Source: Ahaetulla prasina (Eukaryota > Chordata > Lepidosauria > Squamata > Colubridae). Taken from it: 64,000 nucleotides of DNA. The notes beneath the pieces were generated by a model, which was given only the letters and a program-made list of their open reading frames with translations, did not search any database and was not told the DNA's origin. Below are positions 25,505 to 37,500 of the stretch, one piece after another. The DNA is taken from assembly GCF_028640845.1 (NCBI RefSeq), contig NC_080541.1:179778502-179842501 (forward strand), in the 5' to 3' direction. Numbering within the stretch: the first letter of the stretch is position 1; each line of letters opens with the position of its first letter. A program made the position numbers and the translations under genes.

Positions 25505-26138
25505 ATCTGGTACCTTGAAGAGCACCCGGAGGCTCCAGTTAGTCCAGAATGCAGCTGCGCGGGTGATAAGAGGGAGCAGTTCGGAGCTCCCATGTAACAC
25601 CCATCCTGCGCAGACTGCACTGGCTGCCTGTTGTCTTCCGGATGCGCTTCAAGGTATTGGTGACTACTTCAAAGCACTCCATGGCTTAGGACCAGGATAT
25701 TTACGGGACTGTCTACTGCCATCTTCTATCTCCCAGCGACCAGTGCGTTCTCACAGAGAGGGACTCCTTAGGGTGCCGTCAGCCAAGCAATGTCGACTGG
25801 CGGCCCCCAGGGGGAGGGCCTTTTCTGTGGGGGCTCCTACCCTGTGGAACGAACTTCCCCCTGGACTTCGACAATTATCTGACCTCCGGACCTTTCGCCG
25901 CGAACTTAAAACTTATTTATTTCGTCTTGCTGGACTGGCTTGGATTTTTAAAATTTTTAATTGATTTTATGGGTTTTAAATTTATTAGTTTTACAGGGTT
26001 GATATTGTATTTTAAATGTGGCCAATTGAATAAGTTTTTTATTGTTTGTTTTTAGCATTGTATGTGTTGTTTTTGTATTTTACTGTGGCTGTAAACCGCC
26101 CTGAGTCCTTTGGGAGAAGGGCGATATACAAATTAAAA

Positions 26139-26211
<73 letters not shown>

Positions 26212-26212
26212 T
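25505..26212 (+). mobile_element. L2/CR1-like LINE 3' end with (ATT)n tail
   Basis: The frame 25,515-25,964 reads RRLQLVQNAAARVIRG, then GLGPGYLRD, RPVRSHREGLLRVPSA, WNELPPGLRQL and FRRELKTYLF, the C-terminus of an L2-like ORF2. The segment around 25,590-25,660 is frame-disturbed. The 3' end contains ccgccctgagtcctttggga and runs into about 23 ATT units (26,139-26,209). Those units produce artefactual poly-Tyr and poly-Asn frames. Confidence 0.85.
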
Positions 26213-26621
26213 TCCACAACTTCTGAAAACAGGATTTCTTGGTCCTGGAATTTAGCATCTCTGTTCACCCATCTTTCTCTATTAATGCCAGTTGCCTCAT
26301 CTCTTAATCAGAGATCTTTGCTGACATTTAAGCTGTCTTCAGTATTTAGAACTTTAAGCAGTGAAGGAGGGGTCCTTTACCCTGGGTTTCTCCGGTGCAA
26401 ACCCCAATTAATTAAGGCTCAATAAGATATTCCTCAAATTCTTACATGTTTTCTGCAGCTCAAGAATTGGATGTACTGTAGTGTGAAAAAAATCTCCTGT
26501 TGCTGGGTTAAGCTATTGTCACTGTAATGTTTTGGCCCAGCGCTCTTGTTGCTAAGATAAAGGTATGCATAAAAAGGAAGTATTGGTTTTCCTTTGGCAA
26601 ATAATGTACATTATTCTAGAG

Positions 26622-26748
26622 CTAGGGGTCTCCAACCTTGGCAATTTTAAGCCTGGTGGACTTCAACTCCCAGAATTCCCCAGCCAGCTTTGCTTTCTGG
26701 GAGTTTAAGTCCCACCAGGCTTAAAGTTGCCAAAGTTGGAGACCCCTG
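26622..26748 (+). mobile_element. hAT-type foldback MITE, 8-bp TSD
   Basis: A palindromic element (taggggtctccaaccttggc ... gccaaagttggagacccctg) flanked by perfect ttctagag at 26,614-26,621 and 26,749-26,756. Confidence 0.85.
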
Positions 26749-26756
26749 TTCTAGAG

Positions 26757-26917
26757 CAGTGGCACCAGGGACCAATTGGAGAGAGGTTTTTCAAACTGGA
26801 GGGGGCGTAATTTCATGTGCTGCCTGCATCCCACAGATGAGGCTTTGTTTGTGCAGCCCAGTTTCTGTCAAGCCATGGACCAGTGCCGGTATACAGGCCA
26901 GGGGTTGGAGACCCTTA
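26757..26917 (+). mobile_element. hAT-type non-autonomous element
   Basis: Begins CAGTGGCACCAGGGACC and ends ggccaggggttggagaccct. The 8-mer ttctagag flanks it on both sides (26,749-26,756 and 26,918-26,925) and is shared with the adjacent foldback element on the left. Confidence 0.7.
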
Positions 26918-27534
26918 TTCTAGAGATATCCAGAGCCACTGAATCAATTTCAAACCAGCATCCTTCCAGATGTGTTGAACCTCAACTTCTATGGTGCTGG
27001 CTAATGTTCGATAAGGTGACCTAGATGGGGAAATCTGGAGTACAAAAGTGGACTGATTAGCGGAATTGTAAGTTAAGTGCCATAGAAAAACACTAAAGCC
27101 AGCATTTGATTTAATTTGCATGTAAACAATTCATGTGTGTTTATGTACTGTATTTGGTGGGGAATAAACAATTTATTTGTTGAAGTGTGCATGCTCATCC
27201 CTATCCTCCAGTTCCCTTTTTTAATTTTTCTTCATCTTGAGCCAATAACCTTTTTTAACATTAGAGAAGAGGCAAAGGCAATCCTGCCTTCTTCTCATCT
27301 GAAATAGTTCTGTTTTCAAACCAAGAATAGAGATGAAAATAGTGCTTTCAGTCATTATTGCACTGATACAGCAATCATGTATATACGCTATGCTAGAAAC
27401 ATGGTTTTTGTTCTGCTTTGAAAGCAAATAGTACTTTGAAGCAAAGAGAGAGGGAAGCTGGGTCAAGATACAATTAGAAACAGGGAGAAAAGGATGATCA
27501 AAATACAGCAAGAAAATGGGCATTTGCCAATATA

Positions 27535-28004
27535 CCATATTTTTTGGACTATAAGATGCACCTCTTTTTTTTTTTTTTTTTGGTGCGTCTTATGTAGCCC
27601 CGCTCACCCACTGGCCCCCACCCTTTGGCCTCTGCCTCCCAGCAATTTACCTCCTTGCAGCAAGAAGAAACAGCCCGTTTCAGCTTCAGCACAGCCTAAT
27701 TAGCACAAGTTGATTGTCCCAGACTCTCAGCTGTTTCAGGCTGCAGGGATTGCTATTGCCTATTGCTGCGTGGACCTCTGCTGCTTGCTGCAAGGAGGTA
27801 AATTGCTGGGAGCAGATTTTTTTTTTCTTGTGCTACTCAAGCTATGCTGAAAATGAAAATGAAAGTAAAGCAGACTATTTGCTGTTTGCTGCAAGGAGGC
27901 AAAATTGCTGGGAGGCAGAGGCAGATTTCTTTTTCTTGTTTTCCTCACCAAAAAAGGTAGGTGCGTCTTATAGTCTGGAGCGTCTTATATTCTGAAAAAT
28001 ATGA
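27535..28004 (+). mobile_element. TA-flanked MITE (CCATATTTTTTGG family)
   Basis: Left TA|ccatattttttggactataa, right ttatattctgaaaaatatga|TA, with ggtgcgtctta repeated inside both ends. The interior carries three copies of a gctgcaagga motif and long T runs. Confidence 0.6.
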
Positions 28005-28157
28005 TAGTTATTTGCCAGGTTGTGCTAATAACCATGTTGCACATGCAGGAAGATGGCAAAATATTAATATCTCCTGTAATCCTAATTATTATATGGGATC
28101 TCAGCTTCTGCACCCCTCCGGTCATTATATAGTTGGGAAAGGGATTCTGCATTTTTG

Positions 28158-28293
28158 TCAGTGTCCTTTGATTCAGTTTTTGTCTTTCTTTTCCTTCTCC
28201 TTTCACTTACTTAACTTACTTATTTATCAGTGTCCTTTGATTCAGTTTTTGTCTTTCTTTTCCTTCTCCTTTCACTTACTTAACTTACTTATT
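28158..28293. repeat. 69-bp tandem duplication
   Basis: Two head-to-tail copies starting tcagtgtcctttgattcagt at 28,158 and 28,227, identical over about 67 bases. It sits just beyond the candidate ATXN7L2 poly(A) signal. Confidence 0.92.
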
Positions 28294-28488
28294 TGTTTCC
28301 TTGTTTTATTTATTTCTCTAGGCAAAACCACCACAACACCAAAAAAGAACAATCAGTCTTCAGGTATTTTAGAGCATTTTTTTCTTTAAAAAAATACTAT
28401 AAAGTTATAAAAAGCAAAGAGGCTTCGAATTGGATCCATGGACAGAGTTCTCAGACTGCTGGCTTCTGCAGAACACAGGCACTTGCTG
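28285..28488 (-). promoter_or_regulatory. ATXN7L2: candidate ATXN7L2 3' UTR and poly(A) signal
   Basis: The sequence downstream (leftward) of the stop contains AATAAA on the minus strand at 28,310-28,305, about 180 bases past the stop. A 69-bp tandem duplication follows immediately. The mammalian 3' UTR is longer, so a more distal site is possible. Confidence 0.4.
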
Positions 28489-28503
28489 TTAATGTGCTTT
28501 TGA
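28489..28503 (-). CDS. ATXN7L2: ATXN7L2 terminal coding exon, five codons (SKAH stop)
   Basis: On the minus strand a long polypyrimidine tract ending tgacag| is followed by TCAAAAGCACATTAA, encoding Ser-Lys-Ala-His-stop in the phase left by exon 10. The mammalian protein, as I recall it, also ends LKSKAH. The intron is 4.07 kb. Such a small exon would be missed by ORF-based annotation. Confidence 0.82.
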   Translation of the reverse strand, partial: SKAH

Positions 28504-31500
28504 CTGTCAAGAGAAGAAAGAAGAGGCTGTCAATGCAGAATATGGCAGTTCATGTCATCCCAACCATAGAAAATGTATCTATTGTGGCTAGTGTGTAGCC
28601 AGTGCTGTTTTGAAATGACCAAAGGACATGCAGCTATACTTATTAATAACCTTTCATGAAACTTAAATGGACTTGATATATGTTGTCATAGCACAATGTA
28701 AACAAGAATATTTAGCTGAAAAAAAGTTGGATCTGGTTTCAAATAAACATGTTCCCCATTCTACTCTCTACAGCAAGTACGTAAATTGGACTATAGTATA
28801 GTAAGGAATTGTTCCCTTACTGTCCATAATTAGAGGTTCATATTAATCCAGAGTGACACAAAAACCTCACATTGTACTCCAGCAAGCAATCAGTTATTTC
28901 CTCATAGTTTCCCCATGTGACTGCAAAAACATTTGAAAGATTTTTCCAGCCCACTTTGCTTAACCAAGGGGATTTAATCTTTGTTGAACATACAGTATAA
29001 GAAATTCTGAGTGTAGGGAGATTTATTCAACTGAAATATAGTAAGGAGTGAGCCTGGGCAGCTGGGCAGATGTTCTTCTGACTTATATATACTGAACCTC
29101 CAAGTCACTAGTGGCTGGAATCCCAATATCGGGAGCTATCACAGCAACCGCAGCTTAATTTTTCAGGAAAAAAGTTTTAAAATGAAATCTGTACTGGATT
29201 TAGTTTATATTTCCATGACAAATGAAATAAGCTAACTCAAAGCAGAAAGAAGCCCTATCTGTTCCTGAGCTGGCAATTGGGAACTGTTTTAGCATAACAA
29301 TATACCTAAAGTTGGTAGCATAATATATTTAATAAATATATAATTCAGCTTTTGAGAACTCTGGCTGGGTGGTACCAAACAGACTATTGGATTATATGAT
29401 CCTCAAATTGACAATAAGGAATGTGCAGATCCTTCTTACTTTTAAACTGAATACTATACCAGCATTTCCTTGTTGTGACTCGTCCTCCCTCCTCTCCTCA
29501 GCCGGGCCCCTCCCGTCTCCAACTCCGAGTCTGATAATGAAGATGAACGGCCTGTCATGACTCCAGCCCCTGGCCCTGGCCCCATGCCCAGAGAGGATTC
29601 AAAGAGTGAAAGGAGAAGCCCAGTAAACCTCACTCATACAGCGTGTGTTCCTTTGGCTCAGCCTTCAGAGCAGGAAGCCAGCCAGGTGATGGAATTACCC
29701 GGGCCTACTCCCTCTGACCCCTCCCTTTCCCAGACACTGACAGCACATCCAGCTGAAGACAATTCAGAGTGGGTGGACCCTCGCTTCCGGAGATCTGAGG
29801 CGCGACGCCAGCAGAAGGAAGGGTGGGGCAGGCCTGGATAAATGCTGAGTCATGGAGCCACACCCCACAGCCTATATAAAGGACCTGCTTTTGGTATTCC
29901 AACCTTGAGTCAAGCAAAATCTTATCTAGTTTGCTGATATCGGACCCTATCACTGAAGTCACAACTTGGACTCCTGCCTGCCCTGATAAACCTCGAAGGA
30001 ACTTGGCAAGCTGCAGAGGCTTCGTTGCCAAGTTTGTTACGGACTTCCTTGACTCGTTCGTCGGAGTGGGAGTAGGACACGACATTCCTCATGTCAGTTA
30101 TCTAAAGGTAATCTAAGTATCATTTCAAAATACCTACCATGTTTCCCCAGAAATAAGACCCTGTCATATTTTTTTGAACCCAGAAATAAGCGCTTGGCCT
30201 TATTTTCAGGGAGGTCTTATTATTTTGGGGCACATGAAGCAAGATGGGGCTCTTCTTGCCGTCTTACCTGATTTCCAGCTCTGTCTCCCTAATCCTAACC
30301 CTAACCAGAGGAAATGGCGGGGACCAGCTGCGCATGTGGTTTAATATTTTTCAGAGGGGCCCTTATTTTAGGAGAAACATGGTATATCCGTTCAGCCTTT
30401 CATAAAAAGTTTTAGAAACAGATTTCTTAGTGGGAGCATAATTTTTCTCACACCCTGCCATAAAACTTCCAATATTATCTGAACTCAGATGCCTTAAACG
30501 CTCAGATGTCTTTATCCCAAAAGGAAACTTACAGCTCTTTGAGTTGCAGAAAACAGAGGTGTGCCTGGCAGAAACAGAAACATCAAAAGGGCTGCTGATC
30601 ATTAGCTGGGGTTTCATTCCCCATTCCACTCGGCTCATTTTAAGATAAATTTAACTAATTTGCAACATTGCACTAACATCTATCAGTGTGTCCGGAGGCT
30701 TGATTTCAGCAAGTTATGAGATATTAATTATACTGGAGACAAAAAATGTAATCTTTAAATTAAAGGTTTGTTTCTAATGTTTCATGCGGTCTCTTTTCTT
30801 CAGTTATGTTTCCAGGAAAATGTATAATCTGATCTTGATCAAAACCTGACTATTCCAATATATTTAACTAAATATATTCCTGTTCCTTCCAAGGGCTCTT
30901 AGCTGCCATTTTGCTGCCACCCATTCCTCAGGAAACTTGGACCATAAGAAAGGCTGAGCGCCAAAGAATTGAGGCCTTTGAACTATGGTGCTGGAGAAGA
31001 CTCCTGCAAGTCCCTTGGACTGCAAGGCGATCAAACCGGTCAGTCCTAGATCAATCCTGACTGCTCTTTAGAAGGCCAGATCCCGAAGATGAAACTCAAA
31101 TACTTTGGCCACCTAATGAGAAGGAAGGACTCACTGGAGAAGAACCTAATGCTGGGAAAGATTAAGGGCAAAAGAAGAAGGGGACGACAGAGAACGAGGT
31201 GGCTGGCTGGAGTCACTGAAGCAGTCAGCGTGAGCTTAAATGGACTTCAGAGGATGGTAGAGGACAGGAAAACCTGGAGGAACGTTGTCCATGGGGTCAT
31301 GACTTCGCAACTAACAACAAATTCCTCAGGATGACAGCAACTGAGCAGAAGAACATTTTAGCAGACAAAGCTGCTTTTCTATTTCATATGATGAAAAAAC
31401 TGCATTTGTGAACTGCTGCTTCTTGTACAGCTCTTATGGTCAAGCAATCCTGTTGGGAAACAGAACTGGATCTTTAGCACATGCTAAAGTCTGCATAAAA

Positions 31501-34500
31501 CTAAAGAGCAGAATAAGAAAGGCGGGAGTGCTTGTTTTACACACATCACAGCCCAGGTTTATTTTAATCATGGTTATTGAACACACAGTGCCAAGCCATA
31601 AACTGTTTTAGAAATACCTCGGGATGAACCAGAATTAAGACATACTAAAACTTGGTATGATTTGTGTTTTCAGCCATTATGTCTCTGTGTTTTGTTCTAC
31701 AAAATTGTGCAGAATTAAAACACAGTTTCATGTAGCTTGAAAGCTAGTATTCCAGATATTAGCTGCATATTTCCTCTGTATTTATTATTTAGAATAAATA
31801 ACCCTCCTGAGAATTTAATAAGAAATAGATTTTCCTCAGCAATAAAATTAGTTTCCATGATCATTTGACTTTTCAGTAATTGTAAACTGACGCACTCTAA
31901 CAATGTTGCTGAATTTCTTTTTATATTTTAAAAAAGTACAACTAAAAAAGTACTATTCAAAATATTTGTTATTGAGTGGTACAGAAATTTTAAAAATACT
32001 TCAACAATAAGCAAAAAATAATAACAACAACATTGCTTAAAAATCCTATTCTTACCACGAGAAAATAAAAATGCACACTTATCTGCTCCATGCCCTTATT
32101 TCTTAAAAATATTGATCATTTCGTGGTTCAGTTGGCTAATTTACTAAATAAAGCTTACCCATACTAATAAAAAATACAGACTTGAAATGGTAACCATTCA
32201 TTGGTGTTCAGTGTTGGTGCATTATTTTTCAAATACTGTATGTAGCAATGCAGGGATCATTCTATCAAGAAGATAGGTGGCATTTAAATTTAATAAATAA
32301 ATATATGCAAACACACCTGAGAAAATACCACATCTGAATACTTTAAATAGCGCAACAGCAGAAACTAAATGGTATGTGTTGCTATCTACTTCAATATTGA
32401 TTTTATTTGTTTTGGAGTGTTATACCTGTTTGCCTGTTTATGAAAAAGTCAGCCTTGTAATGGCAGAATGCAGACTTTGCAAACAGAGCTGATGAAGACA
32501 AAGAATACCAGTACAGCTCTTCCAAGGTGGAAGAAGATCCAGCCATACACTTACAATGTCCAAGGCAGGAGCTTACCTTCATTGTATTCTGCTTTTCCTC
32601 AAAGGAGACAACTGGCTTCTTCCTTCTGATTGAGCCACCCAAATCAGATGAGGAACAAGAAGGCATGGATGAGGGCAAATGCTTGGTCTTCACTGGCCTA
32701 CAGTAGGTGGCTGAATTCTTGCGTCTCTTGGCCTCTTCATCTGAGATGCAATTGGTCAGCAGTGTTTTTGGACCATTCAATGAACAGCCCTGGTTCTCCA
32801 GTGATGAGGCTTTGACTGGTATGTGGCTAGGTGCCCTGAAATCCAGATGGTTGACTCTCTTGACCCTGGCCCCTGAAGAGACTGTCCCATTCAGGGAAAG
32901 GTTGGAGGAAGCCACTGCAGATGTCTTGGCCTTGGCAGATGGATGGGACACCTGGCAGCCAACTGCTTTGTTCTTGCCCAGATCAAGGAAACAAGTTTGT
33001 TTATAAGGTGGGCTAGCAGGGACACTGGCAGATTGTTTGCGCTTCCGAGCTAAGGCTTCTGGCTCCACATTACCAGCCATCTCCTTGGCTTTGGAGGACT
33101 TGCTGGCCTTGTTCGAAGGCAACTTGCTGAATGATGGTGATGGGGTATTGGCTGGGAGTGGAGAGGTGATGGATTGGCTTCCACCCATGCAGTCTGACTG
33201 GCTACAGGCAGCTGCGGCATGGGGCGAACCAACTGCATAGTTCACACTATGGTGGTTACGGCTGTCCCTGGATGCCATGGTTACTGAAGTTGCCCAGGAT
33301 ACAGAGGTCCTGCTTGGGGTACTGTGGGGAAGGCTGCAAACCAGGGAGGAATTGTAATTTGGGGATGTATTGGATGTAGAGAAGCCCAAAAGCATTGGAG
33401 ATGATGTGGAAATTGGATGATCAGCAGCTGGAGGAATCCTTCTGGGTGGGTCAAAGCAAGAAAACAAGAGTTAAGAAACAAAGCTTGTTTAACATACCAG
33501 CTTTCAATTACTCTGCCTAGACATCAGTACTGAATCATAGAATCTTAGGACTGGAAGGGACCTTGGTGGTCTTTAGTCCAATCCCCTGTTCAGGGAACGC
33601 TGTCTTTATTCTATCCTGGACAAACAAAACATCTTTATTATTTTTTTTGTTGCTTTTTTTCTTTCTGATTACGCTTTGTACAGTATTACAGCAGTATTTC
33701 CAAATTATAAAGGATCTCTGTTCTCCTTCAGATTCAAAACTTTTTCTTTCGTTTCTTTTGCCTCTGTTTGCTGTCAAATTCAAAGGTCTTTACAAGAACA
33801 GATGCCTGGAAATACATGTATCTTCTCCGTCATCTTGCAACCTCTTCCCTTGCTAGGCTCACTCATTGTTCAGATAGGTTTTCTGTCTGTGAAGGATATA
33901 CCATCAAACTTGGTAATCCAGTGCCATCTACTGGAGAATCCCCCCCCCCCCAAACAGCAAAGACTCAACAAATATTTCTACAGGCACTGACTTAAAGGGA
34001 CGAAGCAGAGGGGAAAAAGCTAAAAACACATGACCACCTCCTATCAAACACATGTATGTATAAAGGTGAGCCTGCCTGCCTATTGGAACACAAGAAATAT
34101 TTAACTGATTCCTATTTGTTTCTAAGGATCTAAATATCTTTTTATATTCTCAGATGCCATTTCTGTCAAAGAGATACAAAACCGTACAACAATTCCAGTC
34201 TTGCTTGGGATGAAAATGAAAAACTCTCTTAAAAAAAATGATACCTCTCTCAAGTTTGCACAATAATGACAAGAGTGTAAAACTATCATGCTGTATGAAT
34301 GATAAATGGTTTGTGGAACAATATTCTATATGAAAATCCACCAAGCTTCTGTTGTTGCTTGGACTTTTTTTTGATAGCACTAGGTAAAGACAATGTCTCA
34401 GTTTTCTAACAGTTGTTTTGGGTGCCTTTTAATCTTTGCACCATTTTACCATTTCTATTTTTTAAAATGTATTTTTTCTTTTTTTACATATTGTTAGTGG

Positions 34501-37500
34501 TTTTATTCTGGGGTTGTTTTTTTTAACCAATCGGTTTCATTGTAACTGTTACATGTCTTTAAGCCATAACTAAGCAGGAAAAAATAGTAGTTTTAAAAAG
34601 ATATGAACAAATAAATATAATGGAATTTTCAGGAATAAGGAGGGTCTGTTTTTGCAATTTTCCCTTTTTTTCTTCTTCTTGTGCATTACAGGCCCAACCT
34701 CTAAATATTTCTAGTGTTGGATAGACGCTGCTAAATCTTGTTTTAAGAGTACAAATTTAGTAATACAATTTTATGTCAGCCCTCAGAGTTTGTTAGGCAA
34801 GATACAAACTGTGTAAATAAATAAATCAGGACTGGTTTTAAGAAATATGCAAGATTATACTGTGACTTAGATCTGACTTTTTATATATGAAGACATCATA
34901 ATTCTCTTCCACTGCATGCCATGCCCAAATTCATGTATACGACTGTGCAAAGGCAGAAGCACATTCCAATTATTTCCCCAATTTGTTTGGCATTGTCCTA
35001 GGGTAACTTACTTCCACATGTGTGAGCTAAGATGTCTCTCCAGCATGGAACTAAGTGCAGAGCAGAACCGATCCAGCCGTCGACTGAACACATAACAACC
35101 TGGGCTCATCAATCTGCTTCCAAAAGTGCAGAACTGTTCCGGTGGGGGTGGATTAATGGAAGGATCGAAGTGTTAAAAACTCACAATCATGCAAAGAGCA
35201 CACTTTCAAATTCTACAGTGACAAATAGGAGAGACAGTTTATATCAAGGAAGTTATTCATTCTATCCTCCATTTCTTCAGCTAGTGAGAAAGAGAGACTA
35301 AGTCAGCTCTATCTTCTTAATTTCTAAGAACAATTACTTTTGTGTGGATTCAACCCACATTTCATTAGTACAGGTAGTCCTCGACTTATGACCACAACTG
35401 AGCTCAACATTTCTGTTGTTAAATGAAACATTTGTTAAGTGAATTTTATGGCCTTTCTTGCCTCAGTTGTTAAGTGAATTACTGCAGTTTATAAGTTAGT
35501 TGGTTGTTAAGTGAATCTGGCTTCCCCATTGACTTGCTTGTCAGAAGGTCGCAAAAGGTGACCACATGATCTTGGGACACAGCTATTGTCGTAAGTATGA
35601 ACCAGTTGCCAAGATTCTGAATTTTGATCACATGACCATGGGGATGCTGAAAAGATCGTAACTGTGAAAAACGGTCACAAGTCACTTTTTTCTGTACTGT
35701 TGTAACTTTGAACAGTCACTAAACCAACTGTTCTAAGTTGAGGACTACCTGTATAGCAGAGAAGCTTTACATTTGTTAACCCCAATATTCAAAATCTGGT
35801 TGACTGAATTAAAAGAACTGTTAATCTCAAAGCCAAGAGGAGTTCCTTTGCTTTGGAGTTATTTCCTGCCCTTCCACACACCAGCTTAGGTAGACTAAGG
35901 GCTTGACATAGTGATTTAATTTTCACATTGGGCTAAACATTATTGAACAAGCATAATGTCTGGATTTAAAGATCATCTTAAGCCAAAAACAAACACATCA
36001 CATGATGCCTTAGAGTGACACGTGAACCCTGGCATCAGAAGACCATCTCACAGCTTCAAGAGTACAACACTCCATTCCCCTATAGCTGCACTTTTAACAT
36101 CTGCCAAGTATCTCCCATCAAAGCCCCACAGCAACAAAGAAAAAGAGTAGGGCGCGTTTCGGTCTGCCACTTACTGCCTGGGGATGGGGTCGTCGTGTTG
36201 CATAACGGCAATCTAGCTTGCGGGAATCATCTGTGGCATCCTCGTCACTCTCCTCGCTTGTCACCCGGCCCGTGCTCTTCGATGCTGGGAAACGGTAGAG
36301 ATGGTTGTCAATTTCGCTAGAAGATATAGGCACGTCATCAGGGTCACTCTCGGAGGAAACCCCAGACCTGAAAGCAGCAGAAAGAGAATAAGAACTGAGC
36401 TTGCTGTGAATTGAATTTCCAGAAGGTACGGTGGATACCACCATATCTGCTCCCTCATCTCAAATGTGTATTACCTGGAAAGTGCACAGTGGGAATACGG
36501 TTGTTTCGTGTGACAAGAAGGAGCAGAAATATTGGCCAGAGCCAAGGAAGTCTGTGACATGGAAGAGAAGTCCTGCAACAGCCGTTCACTAGCTATGTCT
36601 TTCCTCACTGGACTTTTGTCTTTGGGAGACTCGCCTTTCTTGGTACTGGCCTTCAGTTCAGCCACTAACACGTCAAAGTCCTTTGTGCGGCCTTGCACCT
36701 CTCGACGCTGATGTACAGAATGGATCTGGAGCACAAAGCAAGATAGATAGGTTAGATTTATCAGCTGGCAGGTAGAAAAGCAAGCTCAGAGAGAGGATAT
36801 GATGACAGGTCATTGTCAAATAAAGAACATCCCACATAAAACCCCATGAGTGGTACAATCTTATGAAAAGCGTACGTGACATTTCTCTGGTGAACATTTT
36901 AACAAGTCTCTGAGAGACTGGCACTGAAGCAGAGGTTATGGTTAGACAAACATTATTGCTATGGGAGTAGACAATTTTTTCTTGGGGTGAGGACCACATC
37001 TGATCCTTTAATGGGCTCACAGGTGGCCATGCACCAGGGATTGCTTGAAACAGGAATCAAAACGAAGACAAAGCCAAATTTAATGTCATTCAATTTAAAC
37101 ATTAACCACACCCTACGTTTAATAATTTTCCATTTTTGTCACATTAGACATGACTGTTCAGTAGCATATTTTGGAAGAGATCTTAACCTGAATCCAAGAC
37201 TTGCTGGGAATGCATATGGCTTCTGACAGATACTACATTAAATAAGATTTGTTAAAGGGTTGGCTGGGAAAAAAAACCCTCTGGTTTATTGTTACAAAAT
37301 AGAGAAAAATTGTTACATGCAGTTGCATATACTGTAATATTATTCACAAAGAGAACTTATCTAAAGCTATGTTAAGGAAATATATTCATTGTACTTGTAA
37401 CATGTTTATGTTATATGTTATATGATGTTATGTTAACATCAAAAACATCATCAAAAAAGGACAACAAAGACTATTCTTTCTGCGCCAACTCAGAAAGCTC

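Noticed and set aside
26046..26268. Poly-Tyr and poly-Asn open frames
   Set aside because: They are translations of the (ATT)n tail of an L2-like LINE.
29557..29841. Pro/Ser-rich plus frame as a host gene
   Set aside because: It lies entirely within a solo LTR with a TSD.
30286..30306. Telomere-like cctaatcctaaccctaacc
   Set aside because: Only about three imperfect units inside a MITE; not an interstitial telomere array.
31008..31030. Alternative ATXN7L2 terminal exon (acceptor ttgcag followed by Ser-Lys codons)
   Set aside because: It lies within a BovB LINE and does not continue as Ala-His-stop; the 28,503 exon fits exactly.
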